The translations under genes and the position numbers were made by a program. Below are positions 17,169-25,622 of a DNA stretch of 64,000 nucleotides, one piece after another. Source of the DNA: Nocardia grenadensis NBRC 108939 (GTDB lineage Bacteria > Actinomycetota > Actinomycetes > Mycobacteriales > Mycobacteriaceae). The stretch spans positions 310,001 to 374,000 of the forward strand of contig NZ_BDCJ01000003.1 in the NCBI RefSeq assembly GCF_001613445.1. The letters are read 5' to 3'. The notes beneath the pieces were generated by a model, which saw only the letters and a program-made list of their open reading frames with translations, was not told the DNA's origin and did no database searches. Numbering within the stretch: the first letter of the stretch is position 1; each line of letters opens with the position of its first letter.

Positions 17169-18415
17169 CTCGCTCCTCGCTGTGCGCGGGAACGGCGCGG
17201 GGCGGCGGCACGGCGGGCGGTACGCGGGCGGCGCGACGGCCGGGCCTCGCGGTCCTCGTCTTCCGTGCTGTCCTCGGCCTCCTCGTCGTCGGGGCCGCCT
17301 TCCTCGTCTCCGCGCTCTTCGTCCTCGTCCTCGTCTTCGTCGGCTTCTTCTTCGTCTTCCTCTTCGTCCTCGTCCGTGGGTTCCTCGCCCTCGGCGCCTT
17401 CATCTTCGGCGCCCTCGTTCTCCGCGCCCTCGCCTTCTCCCTCCGTCTCCTCGCCTTCGGCCTCCTCCTGCTCCCGGCGTCGCGCGCTCTCGTCGTCCTC
17501 GACGACCTCGCCGTCGCGGATCTCTCCGTGCCAGCCCACGATGTCGTCGGGGCTCAGTACCGCCTCGGTCATGACGTAACGCTCGAAATGCTTGAGTTCC
17601 AGGCGGCATCGACGCCCGGCCGCACGCCAGATATTGGCGGTCTTCTCGAAAAAGCCCTGCGGGTGATATTCCAGAACCACCAGCACCCGGGTGAAGCGCG
17701 GGCCCAATTCGTGGAAGGTGACCGCGCCGTCGATATAGCCCTTGGCCCCTTTGGACCGCCAGATGATCCGCTCGAACGGCACCTGTTCGAGGATTGTGGA
17801 CTCCCAGATCCGCCGCGACCAGAATACGCGCCCGGTCCAGGAGAGTTTCTCATCGGCGACCTGTTCGACCTGTTCCAATTTCTTCATGAACTTGGGGAAT
17901 TCCGCGAACTGTGTCCACTGGTCGTAGACGAGCTCGACCTCGGCACCGATATCGATGTGCTCGACGATATTGGCCAGTTTGAGTTTCTTCCCCTTGCCGC
18001 CTTTACCGCCCCCGCCGGTGAGCGCGTCCTTGGCCGAGGACACCTTATCTTTGACCGACTTCCCGACTTTGCTCATTCCCGCGCTCATGGCCGCTCGCAT
18101 CGGGGAAGCGCCCTCGGAGAGCTTCTCGACTCCCGTCAGTGCCGCGAGCAGGTTGCCGCCACCCTGGCCTTCGGCATATTCGTTCAGCCGACCGGCCGCA
18201 TTCGACACCCCGCCGGACAGACCGGATACGGCACGCTGGGCGAGGGTTCCGGCGAGATTCTGCACCGACTGACGGAGCAGATCGCCGGGGCTCCCCTGCT
18301 CCGCGGTCTTCTTGGCCGTCGAGCCGACCGATTTCGCGGCCCCGGTCGCCTGGCCGGCGGTGCCGGTGGCCGCCTTGCCGACGCCCGAGACGGTATCACG
18401 CAGTACTTTTGCCAT
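17165..18415 (-). CDS. SRPBCC-domain gas-vesicle accessory protein with acidic-basic tail
   Basis: A 416-aa three-part protein. Residues 1-145 are Ala/Gly/Ser/Lys-rich and helical. Residues 150-300 form an SRPBCC (START-like) domain: [35 protein letters not shown]-type [38 protein letters not shown]. Residues about 320-390 are almost pure Glu/Asp, followed by an Arg-rich tail of about 25 residues. SRPBCC proteins occur in other actinobacterial gvp clusters (called gvpZ in some annotations, from memory). It overlaps gvpA by 4 bp. Its role is unknown. Confidence 0.8.
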   Translation of the reverse strand: MAKVLRDTVSGVGKAATGTAGQATGAAKSVGSTAKKTAEQGSPGDLLRQSVQNLAGTLAQRAVSGLSGGVSNAAGRLNEYAEGQGGGNLLAALTGVEKLSEGASPMRAAMSAGMSKVGKSVKDKVSSAKDALTGGGGKGGKGKKLKLANIVEHIDIGAEVELVYDQWTQFAEFPKFMKKLEQVEQVADEKLSWTGRVFWSRRIWESTILEQVPFERIIWRSKGAKGYIDGAVTFHELGPRFTRVLVVLEYHPQGFFEKTANIWRAAGRRCRLELKHFERYVMTEAVLSPDDIVGWHGEIRDGEVVEDDESARRREQEEAEGEETEGEGEGAENEGAEDEGAEGEEPTDEDEEEDEEEADEDEDEDEERGDEEGGPDDEEAEDSTEDEDREARPSRRPRTARRAAAPRRSRAQRGAR

Positions 18416-18421
18416 ACCTGA

Positions 18422-19021
18422 TCACCGCCTCGTCCGCCGCACAGGCGCCTTGTCGGTATCGGCTCCGGCGCGCCGTCGACGGGGCTCCGTCGTCCCGCTC
18501 TCACCGGAGCCGGACGACCGGGTCGACGTGCGAGTACCGGACCGGGAGGTCTTGGTCGCGCTCGTCCGGCGGGCACGCGGCCGGGGCGCGGGTCCTTCGG
18601 CTTCTTCTTCATCCCGGGATTCGTCGGGCTCTTCGTCGGCCGTCTCGTCCGCCTCGCTCGGCTCCGGTTCGGCGTCCTCATCCGTCGCGGCGGCCTGCCG
18701 ACGGCCACCGCCGTCCTCGGCCTCGGCCGGCACGGGTGGCAGCAGCCGCTCGTTCAGCGCGTCGAGGCGGTTGCTCGCCGCGGTCACGGCCGCCGACCGC
18801 ACCGCCCCCAGCAGTTCACCCCGCACGGTATCGGTGATCTTGGTCAGTTCCTGGGAGCCACCCAGCGTCGATGTGCCGCGTTCGAGCAGCTCGCCGGCGA
18901 GCCCCGTGGATCGTTTGGACATCGCCGCGCCCGCCAATCCCATCGCCCAGCGCATTTTGCGCGTACGACCCAGGAAATATCCGATTCCCACCCCCAACGC
19001 GATTCTTGCTCCGCCTTTCAT
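18422..19021 (-). CDS. Hypothetical gas-vesicle-operon protein with glycine-zipper helix and charged tail
   Basis: A 199-aa protein heading the operon. Residues 5-35 hold a hydrophobic, small-residue-rich segment (ARIALGVGIGYFLGRTRKMRWAMGLAGAA), a probable membrane or shell contact. A helical part follows to about residue 100, then an acidic stretch (110-145), then a Ser/Thr/Arg-rich basic tail. ATG 19021 has GAGGAG 5 nt upstream; the GTG at 19027 is too close to it. The tail repeats the acidic-then-basic layout of the next gene. I do not recognise a named family. Confidence 0.75.
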   Translation of the reverse strand: MKGGARIALGVGIGYFLGRTRKMRWAMGLAGAAMSKRSTGLAGELLERGTSTLGGSQELTKITDTVRGELLGAVRSAAVTAASNRLDALNERLLPPVPAEAEDGGGRRQAAATDEDAEPEPSEADETADEEPDESRDEEEAEGPAPRPRARRTSATKTSRSGTRTSTRSSGSGESGTTEPRRRRAGADTDKAPVRRTRR

Positions 19022-19378
19022 GCTCACTCCTCGCCGTCTCGGGTACCGCTACACCTCACGACGCGAGCGGCCGAGACCAGAGACCCCAGAAATGGGACAG
19101 ACCACATTACGGTGGACGATACCCAGCGTATTCCTGGTTACCCGCATGGTCGATAGGCTTAGAAGGCAAGAAACGAACACAGCGGCCGACCGGCGAGACC
19201 GCATAGCGACCCTTTCGCCGGCGCACGCTCGAGTGGTCGCGCACGACCGCCCCCGTCCGAACCACCGCGCGCCACGCGGGAAACCCGGATTCGCGGAAAG
19301 CGCGGGGTCGCGTCCCCGCGCGCGAGTCGCGGTGCGCCGTCCGCCAGAAGCGAGGCCGGACGGCCGGAATCCGGCGTT
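19022..19378. other. Intergenic region with the presumed gvp promoter
   Basis: This 357-bp gap lies upstream of the gas-vesicle operon and downstream of the P450. The only promoter-like element I see on the minus strand is GGGTAT (19124-19119), but no acceptable -35 stands 15-17 bp away. No gene is supported. Confidence 0.4.
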
Positions 19379-20758
19379 TCAGTGACGTATCAAGGTGATC
19401 GGCAGACCGTCCTTGGGGAACGGCAGCGAGTGGTAGTCCATCGGTGGCATATAGCCGGGATCGACGGTCCAGTGGTATTCGCGCAGCAGCCTGTGCATTA
19501 TCGCCTTCACCTCCAGACCCCCGAAATACATTCCGATGCATTTGTGTACACCGCCGCCGAACGGTTCCCACGCGAAGCGGTGCGATTTGTCCTCGCGGCG
19601 TTCGGGGCCGAACCGATCGGGGTCGAAGGACAGCGGATCGGTCCAGTAGTCCTCCATGAGGTGGGTGAATTGGATACCCACGATGACGTCGGTGCCGGCG
19701 GGGATACGAACTCCCTCGACCACGGTGTCCTTGACCGCGTACCGGACCAGCACCGGTACCGGAGCCCGCAGGCGCAGTGCCTCGCGCATCACCAGATCGA
19801 TCGAGACCAGCCCGTCCAGTTCGGCCATCGAGGGCGCCGGCCCGAGGGCGAGGGCTTCGGCCCGGCAACGCTGCTGCCAGTCCGGATACTGTCCGAGGTA
19901 CTGCAGGATGGTGGAGGTGGTGATGGTGGAGGTGTCATGAGCCGCCATCATCAGGAAGATCATGTGGTTGACCACGTCGTCGTCGCTGAACCGCTCACCG
20001 TCCTCGTTCTCGACATGACAGAGCACTGAGAAGATGTCGTCGGTCTGCCGGGCGCGTTTGGCGGGCAGGTAGTGGCGGAGGAAATCCTCGAGCACCTTGC
20101 GGCCGCGATAGGCCCGGCCCCACCGGGTGAAGGGCGCGTTGAGCCGGACGATCCCGGCCGCGGCCTGCACACAGGCGATGAACGCTTTGTTGATCCGGTC
20201 CATCTCGGCCTGTCCGGTGTCCTGCACACCGCCCATGAACAGATCCGCGGCGATATCGAGGGTGAGCTGCTTGAGTTTCCAGTACGACGGGAACTCGGTG
20301 CCCGCTTCCCAGGCCGCCACGCCCTGTTCGATGGCCGGGTGCAGGCGCTGGGTGTACGCCTCGAGGCGGGATCTCGTGAATGCCTCCTGCATGATCCGCC
20401 GGTGCGCCAGGTGCTCCTCGAAATCGATGAGCATGAGGCCGCGGTGGAAGAACGGGCCGACGAGTTCGGACCAGGCCGGTTCGTTGGCGAACGCTTTGTC
20501 CTTGTTCTGAAGTGCCGCGCCGCACGCGTCGGGCCCGAGCAGCATCACCGCGTTCTTGCCGAGCGCGCGAAACGGCGCGACCGGGCCGTAGCGCTCCCAG
20601 CGGCCGCGGCACAGCGCGACCGGATCCTTGGCGTACTCCAGCACCTGCCCGAGCAGGGGTAATCCGCGGTCGTCGCGGTGCTGGACCGGGATCGGCCGCG
20701 TGAGCGCCGGCCCCGTCGTAGCGGTTTCCTCGCGTGGCTCCAAGGCTTCGGCCTTCAT
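19379..20758 (-). CDS. Cytochrome P450
   Basis: A 459-aa cytosolic P450. The oxygen-binding I-helix motif reads AAHDTST, the E-x-x-R motif is VMREALRLR, and the heme ligand is Cys407 in FGGGVHKCIG. The class is that of soluble actinobacterial P450s needing separate ferredoxin and reductase partners, none of which is adjacent. ATG 20758 is followed by an acidic leader. Divergent from a TetR gene across a 10-bp palindrome, so it is a likely target of that repressor. The substrate is unknown; the HXXF-type residues suggest nothing specific to me. Confidence 0.92.
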   Translation of the reverse strand: MKAEALEPREETATTGPALTRPIPVQHRDDRGLPLLGQVLEYAKDPVALCRGRWERYGPVAPFRALGKNAVMLLGPDACGAALQNKDKAFANEPAWSELVGPFFHRGLMLIDFEEHLAHRRIMQEAFTRSRLEAYTQRLHPAIEQGVAAWEAGTEFPSYWKLKQLTLDIAADLFMGGVQDTGQAEMDRINKAFIACVQAAAGIVRLNAPFTRWGRAYRGRKVLEDFLRHYLPAKRARQTDDIFSVLCHVENEDGERFSDDDVVNHMIFLMMAAHDTSTITTSTILQYLGQYPDWQQRCRAEALALGPAPSMAELDGLVSIDLVMREALRLRAPVPVLVRYAVKDTVVEGVRIPAGTDVIVGIQFTHLMEDYWTDPLSFDPDRFGPERREDKSHRFAWEPFGGGVHKCIGMYFGGLEVKAIMHRLLREYHWTVDPGYMPPMDYHSLPFPKDGLPITLIRH

Positions 20759-20809
20759 CTGCTCACCTCATGCTGGTGTGGCGGTGGTCACGTCAAGCGT
20801 GATTCAGGA

Positions 20810-20824
20810 AGGACGTCCTGTCAA
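20810..20824. promoter_or_regulatory. Palindromic operator and -35 between P450 and tetR
   Basis: AGGACGTCCT (20810-20819) is a perfect 10-bp palindrome. It abuts TTGACA on the minus strand (20824-20819), a consensus -35 for the P450. A repressor bound there would cover that promoter. The -10 expected 17 bp on is poor (CACGCT). Confidence 0.55.
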
Positions 20825-20865
20825 CCTTGGTGCGGCGATTCCTGTGGCATGCTGAGGATGTGGCC

Positions 20866-21471
20866 GTGCAATCGGGGATCTACCGGGGCGTCAGCGCGGC
20901 CGAGCGCGCCGCAGAACGCCGCGCCCGGCTGCTCGAAGCGGGCCTGACCGTATGGGCGGACCCGGACACTCGAACGACGATGACCGCCGTCTGCATCGCG
21001 GCGGGATTGAGCGAACGCTACTTCTACGAGAGCTTCTCCGGGCTCGACGCCCTACTCGAAGCGGTGATGGACGGGATCGCGGCGGAGATCGAGGAGACCA
21101 GCCGGCGAGCCGCCGAGCATGCCGGTCCGGACCCGGCCGCACGCGCCCGGGCCTCGATCCGCGCCTTCGTCCAGCAGTTGCTCGACGATCCGCGCAAAGG
21201 CCGGGTCGCCATCGTGGAGTCGGTCGCGGTGCCGAAACTACGCCGCCGCCGCACCGAACTCCTGCGCCACCTCGCCCACCAGTCGGCGCTGGAGGCGCGG
21301 GAATTCTTCGGCCCCCGCGACCGCAGCGAGAACGCCGACGAAACCGCCGGCCTGCTCTTCGTCGGCGGTATGGCCGAACTCGTTACGGCCTGGCTCGACG
21401 GCACCCTGCAGGCATCCGCGGACGAAATCGTCGATGCGGCCGCACGCGCGCTGGTGGGTCTCTACCGCTGA
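20866..21471 (+). CDS. TetR-family transcriptional regulator
   Basis: A 201-aa regulator: HTH residues TMTAVCIAAGLSERYFYESFSGLDALLEAVMD near 30-60, then a helical C-terminal domain with RKGRVAIVESVAVPKLRRRR. Three in-frame starts exist. GTG 20866 has gagga 7 nt upstream and is preferred over GTG 20860 and the more upstream start at 20827. Divergent from the P450, it most likely represses that gene and itself through the palindrome at 20810. Confidence 0.85.
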   Translation: MQSGIYRGVSAAERAAERRARLLEAGLTVWADPDTRTTMTAVCIAAGLSERYFYESFSGLDALLEAVMDGIAAEIEETSRRAAEHAGPDPAARARASIRAFVQQLLDDPRKGRVAIVESVAVPKLRRRRTELLRHLAHQSALEAREFFGPRDRSENADETAGLLFVGGMAELVTAWLDGTLQASADEIVDAAARALVGLYR

Positions 21472-21589
21472 GCCGGACGCCGATATCGCCCGGTGTCCGT
21501 GCGGCGTCGCGCGAAGGCTCGGACAGGCGGATTTCGGCGGCGAGCGAACCGGCGTCGACTACATGCTCCCGGCACGCTGCCGCGGCGCG

Positions 21590-22075
21590 TCAGGCCGCGG
21601 TGGTCCGGCGGTCGGACATCTCGGCAGCGCCCCGGTGCGCGCCGAGGTATGGCAGCGCGAACTGGTAGAGCCCGGAGAAGAAGAGCAGGGCGAGCGGGAT
21701 CAGCGGCAGGTAGGAGACCCAGACCACAGGCTCCGGCAGCGATAGCGCGACGACGGTCGCCAGCACCGTCAGAGTGAAAACGACGGCGGACCACCGGTGC
21801 AGTCGCCGGACGCGGTACGCGGCCGGCCGGCCCGGTGCCCCCGTGTCCGCCCGCCGCGCGGTGTCCGCGGCCGCGCCACCGCGCCGGGCTGCGACGAGAG
21901 GTCGCACGAACAGATACAGGCCGGAGAAGAACAGGAAGGCCAGTGCGGGAAGCGGTAGATAAGACACCCACTCCGGACCCTGCAATGCCAGGACGACCAC
22001 GGCGATCACCAGGGTCGCCGTGAAAATGGGTACCAGGACGCGGTGCGTCCGCCGGATCGGTCCGGTCCAGTTCAT
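21590..22075 (-). CDS. Four-TM membrane protein made of a tandem duplication
   Basis: A 161-aa protein with four hydrophobic helices. Residues about 9-70 and 90-150 are two copies of one unit: a basic RR-x-HR start, a helix, VSYLPL-x-x-LA-LFFSGLY, then a basic segment ending R-G-AA. GAGGAGG precedes ATG 22075. The frame is open far upstream, but that part is out of character. Neither the fold nor a role is known to me; the duplication suggests a pseudo-symmetric dimer in the membrane. Confidence 0.78.
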   Translation of the reverse strand: MNWTGPIRRTHRVLVPIFTATLVIAVVVLALQGPEWVSYLPLPALAFLFFSGLYLFVRPLVAARRGGAAADTARRADTGAPGRPAAYRVRRLHRWSAVVFTLTVLATVVALSLPEPVVWVSYLPLIPLALLFFSGLYQFALPYLGAHRGAAEMSDRRTTAA

Positions 22076-22439
22076 AACATCCTCCTCGCGTGCCCGGCGC
22101 TCTGCCGTACGAATTTCGATGCGGAAGACGTTAATGACAGCGCTGTGACCAGCGCTTCTCGATTCCTGATCACTTGGCCCGGCTGTTATCAATCCGGAAC
22201 CCGACCGTCGGATGCGGTGTGTGGTCCGGTTCGGCTGGGTATCGGCGGTGGCGGGGTGCGTAGCCGCTTTCGCCTCGCGCGGATTCCAATCGTGACAGGG
22301 CGGTCTCCACGACGCCGGTATTGCGGCAGCCCGGGACCCGCGCGGACCGCTGCTAGCATCCGCTGTGCCGTCGCCGACCGATACGGTCGCCCGCGACGGG
22401 ACGGCCCGTGAGGGCAACGGCAGAGGTGGAGACTTTTCG
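22076..22439. other. Intergenic region with a 10-bp palindrome
   Basis: The gap separates the divergent 4-TM gene and sseA-like gene. It contains ACAGCGCTGT (22137-22146), a perfect palindrome about 60 bp before the 4-TM gene, and possibly an operator. I see no ORF with coding character. Confidence 0.4.
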
Positions 22440-23309
22440 ATGACTATGCGTGCCGAGGTGTTCACTACCGCCGCCGAGCTGGCAGCGACGCTCGCGTCCG
22501 GAACCGAGGTGACGCTGCTGGATGTGCGGTGGCGCCTGGACCGGCCCGACGGGCACGCCGATTATCGGGCCGGGCACGTCCCCGGCGCCGTCTACGTCGA
22601 CCTGGACAACGAACTGTCCGATCACACGGTGACCGGCCGCGGTCGCCATCCACTGCCCGACGGTGCGGCACTGCAACAGAGTCTGCGGGCCCGGGGCGTC
22701 CGCGACGGGGTCCCGGTCGTGGTCTACGACGACTGGAATCGTGCCGGTTCGGCGCGGGCCTGGTGGGTGCTCACCGCCGCCGGGCTGACCGATGTCCGCA
22801 TCCTCGACGGCGGCCTGACGGCATGGCGGGAGTTCGGCGGCGCCCTCGAGAGCGGCCAGGTGATCCCGGCACCCGGTGACGTCACCGTGACCCGGCCGGA
22901 TCTCTACACCGGTACGCGCGCCGTCGTGACCGCGGCGGAACTGGCCGATTTCGCCGCCCAGGGATCGCTCGTCGATGTCCGGGCCCCGGAGCGGTACCGG
23001 GGCGAGCACGAACCGGTTGATCCCGTGGCCGGCCATATCCCGGGCGCACGCAATGTTCCCGCGACGGGCCTGCTCGACGAATCCGGCCGGTTTCTTCCGG
23101 ACGAGGAGATCCTCGCCCGGTATCAGGCCGTCGATCCGGCGCGGCCGCCGGCCGTCTACTGCGGTTCGGGCGTGACGGCCGCGATCGCCGTCGCGGCGCT
23201 CACCGCGGCGGGTCGGGACGCGAGCCTGTTTCCCGGTTCCTGGTCGCAGTGGAGCGCGGACCCGTCCAATCCCGTAGAGATCGGCGCCCCGTCGGTGCCG
23301 GAGGTCTGA
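22440..23309 (+). CDS. sseA: Thiosulfate/3-mercaptopyruvate sulfurtransferase (two rhodanese domains)
   Basis: A 289-aa protein with two rhodanese domains. The N-terminal one (10-140) has YDDWNRAGSARAWW, with Asp in place of the catalytic Cys, as expected for the inactive half. The C-terminal one (155-275) carries Cys241 in the loop CGSGVT, the form associated with 3-mercaptopyruvate sulfurtransferase. It moves sulfur from mercaptopyruvate or thiosulfate to acceptors such as cyanide or thiols. Start ATG 22440 (or 22446), with ggtgga upstream. Confidence 0.9.
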   Translation: MTMRAEVFTTAAELAATLASGTEVTLLDVRWRLDRPDGHADYRAGHVPGAVYVDLDNELSDHTVTGRGRHPLPDGAALQQSLRARGVRDGVPVVVYDDWNRAGSARAWWVLTAAGLTDVRILDGGLTAWREFGGALESGQVIPAPGDVTVTRPDLYTGTRAVVTAAELADFAAQGSLVDVRAPERYRGEHEPVDPVAGHIPGARNVPATGLLDESGRFLPDEEILARYQAVDPARPPAVYCGSGVTAAIAVAALTAAGRDASLFPGSWSQWSADPSNPVEIGAPSVPEV

Positions 23310-23315
23310 GCCCAC

Positions 23316-23355
23316 GGGTGCGGTGTCGCGGTCGCGGATCCGGCGCACCGCGCCC
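23316..23355 (+). terminator. Terminator hairpin after the sulfurtransferase
   Basis: GGGTGCGGTG (23316-23325) pairs with CACCGCGCCC (23346-23355), 10 bp with one T-G wobble, seven bases after the stop. Confidence 0.55.
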
Positions 23356-23452
23356 ACCCCGCTGCGCCGTGATGGTGAGCTCGGTGAAGGCCCGTCTGCG
23401 TCCGGGCCGTCGTTCTCCGGAAGTCGTCAGTGCACGTTGCTAGGGTGACGCC

Positions 23453-23824
23453 ATGGCCCACACGCCACTGACCAGGTTGCGCGGACTGTGCACTGCGCTC
23501 CCCGAGACCTCCGAGCGGGTCAGTCATGGCGAACCCACCTGGTTCATCCGGGGAAGGAAGACCTTCGTCACCTACGCCGATCACCATCACAGCGATCGGC
23601 CGGGTTTCTGGTGCGCCGCGCCGCCCGGCGCGCAGGAGGCCATGGTGAGCGCCGAACCCGAACGATTCTTTCGGCCTCCCTATGTAGGGCACCGCGGCTG
23701 GCTCGGGGTTTACCTGGATGTCCCCCTCGACTGGGCGGAGATCGGCGAGATCGTGACCGAGGCCTACCGCACCGTCGCCCCGAAGACGCTGGTGGCCCGT
23801 CTGGACGAAACCGGTCTCCGGTAG
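23453..23824 (+). CDS. MmcQ/YjbR-family protein
   Basis: A 123-aa protein of the YjbR/MmcQ group: LRGLCTALPETSERVSHGEPTWFIRGRKTFVTY at the start, GFWCAAPPGAQEAMV, RPPYVGHRGWLGVYLDVPLDWAEIGEIVTEAY and RTVAPKTLVARLD at the end. These small CyaY-like-fold proteins are often labelled DNA-binding, but the activity is not established. A single gene with its own terminator. Confidence 0.85.
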   Translation: MAHTPLTRLRGLCTALPETSERVSHGEPTWFIRGRKTFVTYADHHHSDRPGFWCAAPPGAQEAMVSAEPERFFRPPYVGHRGWLGVYLDVPLDWAEIGEIVTEAYRTVAPKTLVARLDETGLR

Positions 23825-23826
23825 GC

Positions 23827-23848
23827 GGCCGGGCACCTGCGCCCGGCC
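23827..23848 (+). terminator. Terminator hairpin after the MmcQ/YjbR gene
   Basis: Perfect 8-bp arms GGCCGGGC (23827-23834) and GCCCGGCC (23841-23848) with a 6-nt loop, 3 bp after the stop. Confidence 0.6.
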
Positions 23849-24068
23849 GGGGCGGTACCACCGGCGCCCCGGAGCGAACGTCGCGGCCAGGCACAGTGTG
23901 GCCGTGAACGCGTACATCACGCGGGCCGCGAAACGGGTCCTGAGGGAGGAATCCGGCCGAGCCGGCCCGGGCGCCGACGGGTTGACCGTGCCGTAGCGGC
24001 AGGGTTTCGAATGACCCGTGCAGGCCGGCCCGGGCGCCGGCGACGAGACGAGCGGATGGAGACAGTTC

Positions 24069-24260
24069 ATGGCCGCGCAGTGGGAGTACAAGGTGCTTAC
24101 CCACAAACTCCGGATGAAGGGCTTCGACTATGCCCGGATCGAGCAGGACCTCAACGAACTCGGGGGCGAGGGTTGGGAAGCGTTCAGCACACTCACCCCG
24201 AGCTTCGATTCGGGCCAGGCGATCGAGATCAGTGTCATGCTCGAGCGGCTCGGGGCCTGA
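24069..24260 (+). CDS. DUF4177-family small protein
   Basis: A 63-aa protein with the DUF4177 pattern: QWEYKVLTHKLRMKGFDYARIEQDLNELGGEGWEAF near the start and a final ISVMLERLGA. The WEYKV...LNxLGxEGWE arrangement is the family hallmark. GGAG lies 7 nt before ATG 24069. Function unknown. Confidence 0.82.
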   Translation: MAAQWEYKVLTHKLRMKGFDYARIEQDLNELGGEGWEAFSTLTPSFDSGQAIEISVMLERLGA

Positions 24261-24291
24261 CCCACCGGCGCAGCACCCTTTCGGATGCGGT

Positions 24292-24690
24292 TCACAGGAC
24301 CGGGATATCGGGCGGCAGTTGCAGCGCCACCGTGATCAGGGAGTGCACGCGGGCACTGATCACCGTCAGCAGGCCGTGGATCTCGGCCGGAGCGCTTTCG
24401 GCGGCGGCGTGCAGGAGTTTCAGGTCGTCGTCGATACGGTCCAGCACATGTCCGATATCGCCGGGGCCGGCGGCGAGTGCGGTGGCGATCTCCTCCAAGG
24501 GCAACCCCTGCGCCTCGAGCCGGCGGATGAGGTGGACCCGGGCGATATCGGCGGCATCGTAGAGCCGGTAGTTACCGGTCGTGCGTTCGGCCGGCGCCAG
24601 TAGGCCCAGGCCGGTGTAGTAGTCGATGGTGCGCGCGCTGACCTCGGCGCGGGCAGCGAACTCACCGATTCTGAGCAGCGACTCGGGCAC
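24292..24690 (-). CDS. MerR-family transcriptional regulator
   Basis: A 132-aa regulator. MerR HTH: RIGEFAARAEVSARTIDYYTGLGLLAPAERTTGNYRLYDAADIARVHLIRRLEAQGL. A short dimerisation helix and a 40-residue C-terminal part without obvious metal-binding cysteines follow, so the effector is probably not a heavy metal. GTG 24690 has AAGGAG 6 nt upstream; an earlier GTG at 24696 is too close. Its divergent neighbour is terD. Confidence 0.85.
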   Translation of the reverse strand: MPESLLRIGEFAARAEVSARTIDYYTGLGLLAPAERTTGNYRLYDAADIARVHLIRRLEAQGLPLEEIATALAAGPGDIGHVLDRIDDDLKLLHAAAESAPAEIHGLLTVISARVHSLITVALQLPPDIPVL

Positions 24691-24987
24691 GGGCACCTCC
24701 TTCTGCCACGGACAACCATACAGTGGTGCGTGCTAGTGTCGGATATATGTCCGCACGAGGGGCTCGGCAAATACGCAGCGTCACCGGCACCGAACGGCCG
24801 GTGGGCCGGATACCCCGCGCGTGCTGAGGCGCGAGCGCTGTCCACGCCGGACGTCCTTCGCGCATGTATCCGCGCGACCGGTCGCGCGAACCGCGAACAC
24901 CGGGCAATACGCAACGCCTCGCCACGACCGCCCCGACGGCCGCGGCGCCGGACAATCGATGACATCTCGAGAATCAGGAGAAGCGGA

Positions 24988-25563
24988 ATGAGTGTCAGTC
25001 TCGCCAAGGGCGGAAATGTCTCGCTGTCGAAGCAGGCGCCGAACCTGACCGCGGTGGCGGTCGGTCTCGGCTGGGATGTGCGGTCGACCACCGGCGCCGA
25101 TTTCGACCTGGACGCCAGTGCCATCGCGACGGGCCCGGAGCAGAAAGTAGTGTCCGACCAGCACTTCGTGTTCTACAACAACCTGCGTTCCCCCGAAGGC
25201 TCCATCGAGCACACCGGCGACAACCTCACCGGTGAGGGTGAAGGCGACGACGAGGTGATCAATGTCGATCTGGCGGCCACCCCGCCGACGATCACCAGTA
25301 TCTTCTTCCCCGTGTCCATCCACGACGCCGACGCCCGGCAGCAGTCGTTCGGCCAGGTGCGCAATGCGTTCATCCGGGTGGTGGACCGGGCCAACGGGGC
25401 GGAGCTGGCGCGCTACGACCTGTCCGAGGACGCCTCCACCGAAACCGCGATGGTGTTCGGCGAGCTGTACCGCCACGGCACGGAGTGGAAGTTCCGCGCC
25501 ATCGGACAGGGTTACGCCTCCGGACTCGCCGGGATCGCCCGCGACTACGGCGTCAACGTCTGA
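24988..25563 (+). CDS. terD: TerD-family tellurium-resistance/stress protein
   Basis: A 191-aa TerD protein: MSVSLAKGGNVSLSKQAPNLTAVAVGLGWD, DFDLDASAIATG, FYNNLRSPEGSIEHTGDNLTGEGEGDDEVINVDL and DLSEDASTETAMVFGELYRHGTEWKFRAIGQGY. The acidic loops match the calcium sites described for TerD. AGGAG precedes ATG 24988; the longer upstream frame has no family match. In actinobacteria TerD proteins are tied to stress and development as well as tellurite. It stands alone here, without terZABC. Confidence 0.93.
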   Translation: MSVSLAKGGNVSLSKQAPNLTAVAVGLGWDVRSTTGADFDLDASAIATGPEQKVVSDQHFVFYNNLRSPEGSIEHTGDNLTGEGEGDDEVINVDLAATPPTITSIFFPVSIHDADARQQSFGQVRNAFIRVVDRANGAELARYDLSEDASTETAMVFGELYRHGTEWKFRAIGQGYASGLAGIARDYGVNV

Positions 25564-25583
25564 CCTCCACCGGCCCCGATTCC

Positions 25584-25602
25584 ACGGTTCACCCGTAACC
25601 GT
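25584..25602 (+). terminator. Weak hairpin after terD
   Basis: ACGGTT (25584-25589) and AACCGT (25597-25602) form a 6-bp stem with a 7-nt loop, 20 bp after the stop. Confidence 0.35.
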
Positions 25603-25622
25603 TCACTGAGCAAAGAGAGTTC

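Noticed and set aside
17200..17420. Simple-sequence cct/ctt repeats resembling a repeat array
   Set aside because: They encode the Glu/Asp tract of the SRPBCC protein on the other strand; spacing is irregular, so neither a CRISPR nor a tandem repeat.
16126..17574. 482-codon plus-strand frame across gvpF, gvpA and the SRPBCC gene
   Set aside because: Antisense shadow in GC-rich DNA; the minus-strand genes carry the gas-vesicle family motifs.
19119..19143. SigF/SigB-like promoter for the gas-vesicle operon
   Set aside because: GGGTAT and GGGTAA occur on the minus strand, but no matching -35 lies 15-17 bp upstream of either.
24730..24987. N-terminal extension of terD in the open frame
   Set aside because: TerD proteins begin at MSVSL; a good ribosome-binding site stands before ATG 24988, and the extension has no similarity.
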